Below the pieces are notes generated by a model. That model saw only the letters and a program-made list of their open reading frames with translations, did no database searches and was not told where the DNA came from. Below, one piece after another: positions 1 through 6,975 of a DNA stretch of 10,391 nucleotides. The DNA is taken from NCBI GenBank assembly GCA_002496395.1, contig DAJQ01000034.1:38338-48728 (forward strand), in the 5' to 3' direction. This DNA comes from Methanocorpusculaceae archaeon UBA456. Its GTDB lineage: Archaea > Halobacteriota > Methanomicrobia > Methanomicrobiales > Methanocorpusculaceae. The position numbers and the translations under genes are program-made. Within the stretch, counting starts at the first letter, position 1. Every line of letters begins with the position of its first letter.

Positions 1-1
1 A

Positions 2-259
2 AAGAAACCAGCTGATCTCCCCTATGAGATGATCGAGACAGAGAACCGGATCTATATCACGGCAGATCTCCCGCCGGAGCCGACACTCACCTCGGCACCC
101 TATGCACGGATCGAGCCTGAAAGGGTGGCGATTGTCGTGAATGAACACGAGACCTGGATTTCTCTCCCATCCCGTATCAATGTCTTTCATTCGACCTATA
201 CCATCAGGCACGGGGTGATCGATATCTTCTGCAGAAAACCCGTCTTCCTCACCCTCTGA
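2..259 (+). CDS. Hsp20/alpha-crystallin-like protein, C-terminal part (5' truncated by window edge)
   Basis: The reading frame is open from the first bases of the window, so the start lies upstream; the ATG at 29 is probably internal. About 85 residues are visible. They read like the beta-sandwich core of an Hsp20/CS-type domain: a segment ending ITADLPPE resembles the family's 'elPGv' strand, followed by short beta-strand-like stretches (VAIVV, WISLP) and a late strand GVIDIFCRKP that resembles the family's 'ngvLeIrlpK'. Hsp20 proteins are ATP-independent cytosolic holdase chaperones. The match is by pattern only, and the usual C-terminal IXI motif is not evident. The 3' end overlaps the convergent HEAT-repeat gene by 11 bases. 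A divergent CS-domain protein of another kind is the main alternative. Confidence 0.55.
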   Translation, partial: KKPADLPYEMIETENRIYITADLPPEPTLTSAPYARIEPERVAIVVNEHETWISLPSRINVFHSTYTIRHGVIDIFCRKPVFLTL

Positions 260-665
260 GCCGGGCGATGCTCCCGGCTGCCATCTTCCGTACATAGGGG
301 TTCTCATCCTCAAGTAGCGGCGCAAGGCTCGGTGCTGCTTCTGGTATCCCCAGTCTGCCAAGCCCCTTTGCTGCCATATATCTCACATGATCCCTCTCAT
401 CAGATACCGCGGCAAGAAGGTGTGGGTATGCACGGGGGTTCTCCATCAGTCCAAGTGCCTCGCAGGCACGGTACCTGACAACCCACCACTCATCTCCAAG
501 GAGGGCGGCAAGAGGCGCGATCGCCTCTTCTCCAATAGAGGCAAGTATCTCTGCCGCATCTTTTCTCATCTCCTTATCCTCATTTCTGAGGGCTTTGATC
601 AGCTCAGGGATCGGTGTTGTCGGATTCAGCAGGATATCTGTGTTATTTTTTTCAGTCATCATCAT
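249..665 (-). CDS. Small HEAT-repeat (PBS-lyase-like) protein
   Basis: This encodes about 138 residues, almost wholly made of four HEAT-like helical repeats of about 31 residues. The recurring signature is a proline-containing helix, then 'L.D....VR..AA..L..LG': for example VVRYRACEALGLM, HVRYMAAKGLGRLG and YVRKMAAGSIARL. Such repeats form a right-handed superhelix that usually mediates protein-protein contacts; the related domain occurs in phycobilin lyases, but nothing here indicates enzyme activity. No signal peptide or membrane segment is seen, so it is probably cytosolic. Three consecutive ATG codons (665, 662, 659) could start it. A TTG extension to 743 was rejected because it has no ribosome site, would run into the ppk promoter region and adds non-repeat sequence. 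It is divergent from the polyphosphate operon and convergent with the Hsp20-like gene. Its partner and function are unknown. Confidence 0.8.
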   Translation of the reverse strand: MMMTEKNNTDILLNPTTPIPELIKALRNEDKEMRKDAAEILASIGEEAIAPLAALLGDEWWVVRYRACEALGLMENPRAYPHLLAAVSDERDHVRYMAAKGLGRLGIPEAAPSLAPLLEDENPYVRKMAAGSIARLRG

Positions 666-760
666 ACATATCTTGTCTTCAGATCGTATCTGGTTTTTGG
701 CATCTGACTCTTTGTTGGGAAAAACTATCTGTATCAAGCCCAATGGTACGAGTGATCTCC
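666..760. promoter_or_regulatory. Divergent promoter region between HEAT gene and polyphosphate operon
   Basis: This short non-coding stretch must hold the promoters of both the - strand HEAT gene and the + strand polyP operon. It contains an inverted repeat CAGAT-CGT-ATCTG at 680-692 and two further ATCTG copies at 702-706 and 726-730. No strong consensus TATA box stands out; A/T-rich candidates on the + strand are ACATATC near 667-673 and AAAAACTAT near 719-727. The inverted repeat would be a plausible operator for a dimeric regulator, but no regulator is encoded in the window. Confidence 0.4.
752..757 (+). promoter_or_regulatory. Ribosome binding site deciding the start of the first ppk
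   Basis: The hexamer GTGATC is complementary to the end of archaeal 16S rRNA (AUCACCUCC) and ends three bases before the ATG at 761. It favours that ATG over the in-frame ATG at 743 and over the longer open frame that begins at 614. Confidence 0.55.
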
Positions 761-2878
761 ATGGAGACAGATCGCACGAATCAGCAGGGTGTTTCAGACT
801 CTGTCCTGCTCTATACTCCGAAAGTATTCTATAACCGCGAACTCTCGTGGATACAGTTCAACCGGCGGGTTTTGGAAGAAGCACTGGATAAGAACCACCC
901 TCTCCTTGAAAGAGTCAAATTCCTCTCGATCTTTTCGAATAATCTGGACGAATTTGTGATGATCCGGTTATCAGGACTCTGGAGGCAGGCAGCAGCTGGC
1001 GCACTCGAGCGCCCCCCAGACGGCCTCTCGCCAAAGGAGCAGATTGCCGGGATCCGATCAGATCTCCTGCCCCTCCTGAAAGAGGCGACCTCCTGCTGGA
1101 AGGATCATCTCCTCCCCGAGCTGAAAAGTGAAGGGATCATCATCAACCGGATGGATGAACTCTCCCCGGAGCAGAGAAAAGTGGCCCGTGAGACCTTCAT
1201 CAGGGATATCTTCCCGATCGTTACCCCGATGGCGTTTGACGTATCTCACCCTTTCCCCTTCATATCGAGCCTGTCCCTGAATCTGGCGGTCATCATCAAT
1301 GATACTAAGCGCGGCCGCCTCTTCTCACGGGTGAAGGTGCCCCGCTCCCCCGGACAGCGGTTTGTGCGGCTGACCGGCCCTGGCGATACCGGAGGGCATG
1401 AACACCGGTATGTGCTGCTGGAAGACTTGATCGCAGACAACCTTGATCTCCTCTACCCCGGTATGGATGTCGTTGCCTCCTACCCATTCAGGGTGACCAG
1501 GGATGCGGATTTTGAGATCGAGGAGGATGAAGCATCAGATCTCCTCAGCACCATTGAGGAGAGCGTGGAGCACCGGCGTATTGGAAGGCCTGTCCGGCTT
1601 GAGGTGGATTGCTCAATTCCGGAATGGATTCGGGAGATGCTCGCATCAAAACTCAACCTCAACCCCGAACAGGTTGATACCAGCACCGGACCGCTCGGCA
1701 TGGCCGATCTGATGGAGCTTGCCGGAATCAACCGACCCGAACTGAAAGATACCCCGTTCCTCCCCTCGGTTCCTGAGGGGCTCAATTCTGAGAAGACGAT
1801 CTTTCGCTCTATCAGGAAGCGTGACTATCTCCTCTATCACCCATATGACAGCTTCATCCCGGTGGTGAGCTTCATCAGGCAGGCGGCACGGGATCCCGAT
1901 GTGCTTGCGATCAAACAGACACTCTATCGTGTCGGGCAGAACTCTCCCATCGTTGAGGCACTGATGGAGGCACGTGAACAGGGGAAGCAGGTGACAGTTC
2001 TTGTCGAGCTGAAGGCACGCTTTGATGAGGAGAATAATATCATCTGGGCACGGGCGCTTGAACGGGCAGGCGTGCATGTGGTCTATGGGCTGATCGGCCT
2101 GAAGGTGCATGCAAAACTCTGCATGGTGGTTCGCCGTGAGTCGAGTGGCCTTGTAACGTATACTCATCTTGGAACCGGCAACTACAATGCCCAGACAGCA
2201 CGGGTATATACCGATCTCGGCATCTTCACTGCTGATCCGGCAGTTGGGGCAGATGCAGCTGACCTCTTTAATGCCCTGACAGGCTATTCTGCAAAGACCG
2301 AATACCGGACACTGCTCGTCTCTCATGGAAAGATGGGACGGATGCGTGAGGATCTGATAGCACGGATAGAGCGGGAGATTCGCATTCACCGGGAATACGG
2401 AAAGGGCTACATCGCCTTCAAATGCAATTCACTTGTCGACCCCGCCCTTATCGCTGCCCTCTACCGTGCATCACGGGAAGGGGTGGCCATCCACCTCCAG
2501 GTGCGTGGCATCTGCTGCCTCCGGCCAGGCATCCCTGGTTTTTCAGACACTATCACCGTCTCCTCGATTGTTGGAAGATTCCTTGAGCATACCAGGATCT
2601 ATTATTTCAGAAATGCCGGTGAAGAGGAAGTACTGATCGGATCGGCCGATCTGATGCCACGGAACCTGGATGGGAGAGTTGAGATCCTCTACCCGATACG
2701 TGACCCTGCGATCAGAGATGCAGTGATCAAAACGATTCTTCAGGTTCATCTGAAAGATACCGTTAAGATGCGTCTGATGAACAAGGATGGCACCTATCGC
2801 CGGGTGGAGCCGGGTGCTGAACCAATCGACTCACAGGCATGGATGATCCAGCATAAGGGGGTCTGGCATGGCAACTGA
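761..2878 (+). CDS. ppk1: Polyphosphate kinase 1, first tandem copy
   Basis: PPK1 reversibly transfers the gamma-phosphate of ATP to the end of a polyphosphate chain. The product is 705 residues from the ATG at 761, close to the usual length of about 690-720. The N-terminal domain begins with YNRELSWIQFNRRVLEEA and NNLDEF, as in the family. The two phospholipase-D-like catalytic domains follow. Key sites by alignment with the E. coli enzyme are Arg390 (R375), Arg420 in ARFDEENNI (R405), His450 in LKVHAK (the phosphorylated H435), His469 in THLGTGNYN (H454) and His610 in RFLEH (H592). All are present, so it should be active. No signal peptide is seen; PPK1 is cytosolic or membrane-associated. 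It is the first gene of a four-gene operon and its last 11 bases overlap the next ppk. Confidence 0.95.
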   Translation: METDRTNQQGVSDSVLLYTPKVFYNRELSWIQFNRRVLEEALDKNHPLLERVKFLSIFSNNLDEFVMIRLSGLWRQAAAGALERPPDGLSPKEQIAGIRSDLLPLLKEATSCWKDHLLPELKSEGIIINRMDELSPEQRKVARETFIRDIFPIVTPMAFDVSHPFPFISSLSLNLAVIINDTKRGRLFSRVKVPRSPGQRFVRLTGPGDTGGHEHRYVLLEDLIADNLDLLYPGMDVVASYPFRVTRDADFEIEEDEASDLLSTIEESVEHRRIGRPVRLEVDCSIPEWIREMLASKLNLNPEQVDTSTGPLGMADLMELAGINRPELKDTPFLPSVPEGLNSEKTIFRSIRKRDYLLYHPYDSFIPVVSFIRQAARDPDVLAIKQTLYRVGQNSPIVEALMEAREQGKQVTVLVELKARFDEENNIIWARALERAGVHVVYGLIGLKVHAKLCMVVRRESSGLVTYTHLGTGNYNAQTARVYTDLGIFTADPAVGADAADLFNALTGYSAKTEYRTLLVSHGKMGRMREDLIARIEREIRIHREYGKGYIAFKCNSLVDPALIAALYRASREGVAIHLQVRGICCLRPGIPGFSDTITVSSIVGRFLEHTRIYYFRNAGEEEVLIGSADLMPRNLDGRVEILYPIRDPAIRDAVIKTILQVHLKDTVKMRLMNKDGTYRRVEPGAEPIDSQAWMIQHKGVWHGN
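2856..2862 (+). promoter_or_regulatory. Ribosome binding site of the second ppk
   Basis: AGGGGGT lies inside the end of the first ppk, five bases before the ATG at 2868, and differs by one base from AGGAGGT. The site and start codon sit within the codons for the C-terminal HKGVWHG of the upstream protein, so translation of the two genes is likely coupled. Confidence 0.6.
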
Positions 2879-4964
2879 AGAGACATTCAATCCAGAGAAT
2901 CCTGACTACTATATCAACCGGGAGCTCTCTTGGCTCTCCTTCAACCATAGAGTGCTCGCGGAAGCAAATGACACAACCCATCCGCTCCTCGAACAGGTGA
3001 AATTCCTTGCGATCTGCGGAAGCAATCTCGATGAATTCTTTATGGTCCGGGTATCCGGTCTGCGGCATCAGGTGAAAGACGGCATCTGGAAACTGCCCCC
3101 TGATGGCATTCCTCCGGCCGATCTCCTCTGGAAGATCCAGATCGAAGTCGATGAACTCTACCGCCTCTATGAGGAGACCTGGAGCGTCTCTCTTCTCCCT
3201 GCTCTCTCAGCAGCAGGTCTCTCTATTGTCAGGTTCTCAGATCTCAGCCCCGAAGAACAAGAGGCGATGCATGACTACTTCCACTCGACCATCTATCCAA
3301 TCCTCACCCCGATGGCAATCGATGCTGCACGCTCGTTCCCCTTCATCTCGAACCTCTCGCTGAATCTGGCTATCGTCCTGAGTTCAGCCGACGGGCGGCG
3401 GTACCTCGCACGGGTGAAGGTCCCATCCCTCACCTTCGGCAGGTTCATCCCGGTCATCTCCCCCGGGGCCCCCCTCCCATCCCGTTTCATCCTCCTTGAA
3501 GACCTGATTGCAGAGCATCTCGGCACTCTCTTCCCGGGAATGAATGTTGAGGGTGCATACCGGTTCAGGGTGACCCGGGATGCAGAGATCAAAGTAGTCA
3601 TTGATGATGCATCTGATCTCCTGACTGCGGTTGAGGACAGTATCGAATGCAGGCGGACAGGGATGCCGGTCCGGCTGGAAGTCGATCGCGACATGCCCGC
3701 ACGATTGATCGTCCTCCTCTCGGAGCGGCTCGGGTTGAAAGAGATCGATGTCTATGGTGTCAGCGGTTTTATCGGCCATAACGATCTCTGGCAGCTGCAT
3801 GATCTCTCCCGTCCAGATCTCCTCGATGAACCATTTGTCCCCCATATCACCGACCCGCTGATGCATGACGAGGATATCTTCGATGCCGTCCGATCCAGGG
3901 ATTTCCTCTTTTACCATCCCTATGACAGCTTCATCCCGATCGTCCGGCTCTTCAGGCAGGCGGCCGTCGATCCTGATGTCCTTGCGATCAAGATCACCAT
4001 GTACCGGATCGACAAGAAATCCCCGATCGTCGATGCCCTGATGAAAGCCCGCCAGCACGGGAAACAGGTGACGGTGGTTCTGGAGCTGAAGGCAAAGTTC
4101 GATGAGCTGAACAACATCACCTGGGCACGGGCTCTTGAACAGGAGGGGGTACATGTCGTCTATGGGCATGAGCGGTTGAAGGTGCATGCCAAGGTGGCGA
4201 TGATAGTCAGGCGTGAAGCAGATGGCATCTACCGGTATGTGCATTTAAGTTCCGGGAACTACAACACCGTCACCACCCGTATCTACGGGGATATCGGGTA
4301 TCTGACCGCCGATCCGGATATCGGAGCCGATGCAACGGAGCTCTTCAATCACCTGACCGGATACGTTGACCGGCAGGAATACAGGAAGCTTCTCGTTGCC
4401 CCAATCAACCTCAGGCAGGGTATCCTGAGCCGGATCGAACGGGAGATCGAACACCAGAGAGCGAACCGGAATGGCTATATCGGCCTGAAGCTGAACGGGC
4501 TTCTGGACCCCGAGATCATATCGGCGCTGTACCGGGCATCACATGAGGGTGTGCGGATGGACCTGAATGTCCGTGGACTCTGCGCGCTCCGGCCCGGTAT
4601 TCCGGGTATATCCGATGGGATCAAGGTCACGTCAATCGTCGGCCGTTTCCTTGAACATGCACGTATCTACCACTTCCATAATGGGGGTGATGACGAGGTC
4701 TTCCTTGGATCATCCGATATGATGCAGCGGAATCTCAGGCGAAGGGTTGAGGTGCTCTTTCCAGTGCGGGATCCGGCGATCAGATCCGCTCTCATCAGGA
4801 TCATGAAGGTGCATCTTTCAGATAACCGGAAATCATGGCGGTTGAATGCCGATGGCAGCTATGACAGGATTCATCCGGAGACTACAGAGGCAGCCTGCAG
4901 TTCGCAGGATTGGCTGATTACACACAGAGGTGACTGGCATGGGTGGAAAGAACAAGAAGAATGA
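2868..4964 (+). CDS. ppk1: Polyphosphate kinase 1, second tandem copy (Arg to Lys at a metal-site position)
   Basis: This second full-length PPK1 has 698 residues and is colinear with the first copy over its whole length, with very roughly half of the residues identical by eye. It is therefore an old duplication or separate acquisition rather than a recent repeat. Family landmarks are INRELSWLSFNHRVL and SNLDEF at the N terminus, YHPYDSF, the phosphorylated histidine His440 in LKVHAK, His459 in VHLSSGNYN and His597 in RFLEH. Arg380 (E. coli R375) is kept, but the position of E. coli R405 is Lys410 in AKFDEL, where the first copy has ARFDEE. The core is otherwise intact, so it is probably an active kinase with possibly altered metal or nucleotide handling. 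It overlaps the first ppk by 11 bases and the next gene by 26. Confidence 0.94.
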   Translation: MATEETFNPENPDYYINRELSWLSFNHRVLAEANDTTHPLLEQVKFLAICGSNLDEFFMVRVSGLRHQVKDGIWKLPPDGIPPADLLWKIQIEVDELYRLYEETWSVSLLPALSAAGLSIVRFSDLSPEEQEAMHDYFHSTIYPILTPMAIDAARSFPFISNLSLNLAIVLSSADGRRYLARVKVPSLTFGRFIPVISPGAPLPSRFILLEDLIAEHLGTLFPGMNVEGAYRFRVTRDAEIKVVIDDASDLLTAVEDSIECRRTGMPVRLEVDRDMPARLIVLLSERLGLKEIDVYGVSGFIGHNDLWQLHDLSRPDLLDEPFVPHITDPLMHDEDIFDAVRSRDFLFYHPYDSFIPIVRLFRQAAVDPDVLAIKITMYRIDKKSPIVDALMKARQHGKQVTVVLELKAKFDELNNITWARALEQEGVHVVYGHERLKVHAKVAMIVRREADGIYRYVHLSSGNYNTVTTRIYGDIGYLTADPDIGADATELFNHLTGYVDRQEYRKLLVAPINLRQGILSRIEREIEHQRANRNGYIGLKLNGLLDPEIISALYRASHEGVRMDLNVRGLCALRPGIPGISDGIKVTSIVGRFLEHARIYHFHNGGDDEVFLGSSDMMQRNLRRRVEVLFPVRDPAIRSALIRIMKVHLSDNRKSWRLNADGSYDRIHPETTEAACSSQDWLITHRGDWHGWKEQEE
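4927..4933 (+). promoter_or_regulatory. Ribosome binding site of the CHAD-phosphoesterase gene
   Basis: GAGGTGA is a near-perfect archaeal ribosome site located five bases before the ATG at 4939. It decides that start: the alternative GTG at 4930 lies inside the site itself. It lies within the coding end of the second ppk. Confidence 0.75.
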
Positions 4965-6975
4965 TGAGGGTTTCTGCCTTTTTGGGGCAGAGATTCTCAG
5001 AAAGCTTACCGGGGATCTTCTGGCCGAGGCAGACGGTGTCCGGCATTCGGATGACATCGAGTATATCCACCGGATGCGGGTAGCATCCCGCCGGATCCGT
5101 GCGGCTCTCCCCCTCTTTGCCCCCTGCTTCTCTCAATCTATGTACAAGAAGACATACACAGGTGTCCGCTCCATCACCCGCTCGCTTGGGGCGGCGCGGG
5201 ATCTTGATGTGCAGATCGACTTTCTCCAGTCCTATCTGGACTCTCTCCCGGGTGAACGCCCCCCGGTCTGGTATGCAGGTTTCCTGCCCCCGGCAGAGGA
5301 TACAACCGTGCTTGTGAGATCCGATGCTCCTTCTGCCGGGGTTCCGGCTCTCCCCCCATCACCGGGCTTCCGCATACGGATGCGGGAACTCCTCTGGAAG
5401 ATACGGGTCTATATCACCGGCGGGGTTGCCCTCCCTGCTCCGCAAGAAGAGATGGCCTTTCAGCCGCTCATCAGGCCGGGTATCGAATGCCTGCTCCTCA
5501 GGTGGAATGAAAAGCGGGCAGCCCTCCATCCTGAGGTCGTCTCCTCGGTGGATTCCTTTGAATCTTCAGGCGTTGCAGACGATCTTCTGGACTGGTGCCG
5601 GGATCAGATCGTCTCCGGACAACTCCACGAAACCGATATCCATAGCAGGTTTGCCTATGAGACCGCATACCGGGCGATCAGCATGCGGCTTCTGGAGCTC
5701 CTCTCATTTGAGCGCTATGTTCCAGATCCGACCAGAATTGCCGAGCACCATGAGATGCGGATCGCAGCAAAACGGCTTCGGTATACGATGGAGATCTTCT
5801 CTGATCTCTATCCTGATGGCCTGAAAAAACCGATTCAGGAGATGAAAAAGCTTCAGGATCTCCTCGGGGATATGCATGACTGCGATGTCTGGCTGGATCT
5901 CCTCCCCGGCTTTATGGAAGAGGAGGAGGCACGTGTTGCGTCGTTCTTTGGGCACACCGGGTTTATGCGTTTCATCAGGCCGGGCCTGCTGCATCTTGCA
6001 GATGACCGTCGTTCACGACGAAATGAGTTATATGAACTCTTCTCGCTCCACTGGAATGGGATGAAGGAGGATGATCTGATTGAGGATATCAGGCAGAAGA
6101 TCACCGGGCCCCTTGTCATGGGGGGAACAGGGCTTCACCGGATGCCGGGTGGAACCCCGGTTCGGGTTGCATTGATTGGGGATATCCATGCAAATCTGCC
6201 AGCGTTCCAGGCGGTCATAGCAGATGCAGAGCAGAGGGGGGCAACACACATCCTGCATCTTGGGGATGTAATCGGTTTTGGCCCATATCCCGAAGAAACG
6301 ATCCAGCTGATTATGGAGAAGAAGATCACCGGGATTGCAGGCAATATCGATTCTGAGATCCTTTCGCTCACCAAAAATGACTGTAAAAAGAAGCGTATTC
6401 GGGGCGATGAAAAGATGCAGTCACTCTGCTGGACAAACAAACAGCTCACAAAAAAACACAAAAGCCATCTTCATTCACTCCCGCGGGAGATTCGGACACG
6501 TATCGGTGATATGACCGTCCTTCTCACTCATGGGTCTCCCGGATCCATGACCGGGCGGATCGACCCTCATACGCCGGATACAGAGCTTCTGGAGTATGCA
6601 AAGGCAACAGGCGTGGATGCAATCATCTCTGCCCACACACACCTCCCCCTCACCCGTTCGGTCTCTGACTGTCTCTTCATCAATTGCGGATCGGTCGGCC
6701 GGCCGGCTGATGGAGATCCCAGGGCATGCTACTGCCTGCTTGAAGCAGATCCCTTCTCAGTCTGCCATATCCGGATCCCCTATGATATCGGGAAGGTGAC
6801 AGATGCAATCAAAAAGGCTGGTCTCCCCGGGATCTTTTGTACCATCCTTTCACATGGGATCACTCTTGAGGAGGCACGGCTAATTGGAAAAGATCGAAAC
6901 CCACCTGATGGTGACAACGGCATATCTGCGCACTGTTCAATTGACCGATCGCAGACGGGATTTGAACCAAAATGA
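4939..6975 (+). CDS. CHAD domain fused to calcineurin-like metallophosphoesterase
   Basis: This encodes 678 residues in one uninterrupted frame. Residues about 10-385 form a CHAD domain, an all-helical module shown in other proteins to bind polyphosphate. It carries both paired basic signatures: IHRMRVASRRIR (His44, Arg47) with LGAARDLDVQ, then HEMRIAAKRLRY (His271, Arg274) with LGDMHDCDV. A proline-rich insert lies between the halves. Residues about 408-640 are a YfcE/MJ0936-like phosphoesterase with all metal motifs: GDIH (Asp415, His417), GD (Asp443), GNID (Asn469), TH (His531) and AHTH (His566, His568). The known chemistry of the fold is two-metal phosphate ester or anhydride hydrolysis. 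It sits between polyP kinases and an exopolyphosphatase, which makes a polyP-directed hydrolase likely, but this is inference. No signal peptide or membrane segment is seen. It overlaps the second ppk by 26 bases and ppx by 4. Confidence 0.9.
   Translation: MGGKNKKNDEGFCLFGAEILRKLTGDLLAEADGVRHSDDIEYIHRMRVASRRIRAALPLFAPCFSQSMYKKTYTGVRSITRSLGAARDLDVQIDFLQSYLDSLPGERPPVWYAGFLPPAEDTTVLVRSDAPSAGVPALPPSPGFRIRMRELLWKIRVYITGGVALPAPQEEMAFQPLIRPGIECLLLRWNEKRAALHPEVVSSVDSFESSGVADDLLDWCRDQIVSGQLHETDIHSRFAYETAYRAISMRLLELLSFERYVPDPTRIAEHHEMRIAAKRLRYTMEIFSDLYPDGLKKPIQEMKKLQDLLGDMHDCDVWLDLLPGFMEEEEARVASFFGHTGFMRFIRPGLLHLADDRRSRRNELYELFSLHWNGMKEDDLIEDIRQKITGPLVMGGTGLHRMPGGTPVRVALIGDIHANLPAFQAVIADAEQRGATHILHLGDVIGFGPYPEETIQLIMEKKITGIAGNIDSEILSLTKNDCKKKRIRGDEKMQSLCWTNKQLTKKHKSHLHSLPREIRTRIGDMTVLLTHGSPGSMTGRIDPHTPDTELLEYAKATGVDAIISAHTHLPLTRSVSDCLFINCGSVGRPADGDPRACYCLLEADPFSVCHIRIPYDIGKVTDAIKKAGLPGIFCTILSHGITLEEARLIGKDRNPPDGDNGISAHCSIDRSQTGFEPK

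Noticed and set aside
614..760. N-terminal extension of the first ppk (open frame from 614, and ATG at 743)
   Set aside because: The extra residues are not PPK-like, the frame overlaps the HEAT gene's coding start, and the GTGATC ribosome site points to the ATG at 761.
1646..2389. Long - strand open frame inside the first ppk
   Set aside because: It lies opposite a strongly conserved PPK1 core and its translation (rich in His, Cys, Ile, Arg without domain pattern) looks like an antisense shadow.
3384..4244. 286-residue - strand open frame inside the second ppk
   Set aside because: It sits opposite the same region of the second PPK1 as the frame in the first copy; this is what two related coding sequences produce on the complementary strand.
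6060..6180. CHAD-phosphoesterase junction as a sequencing or frameshift artefact joining two genes
   Set aside because: The frame is continuous with no stop, and no convincing ribosome site or family-like start precedes the phosphoesterase part; the linker is short and both domains are complete.
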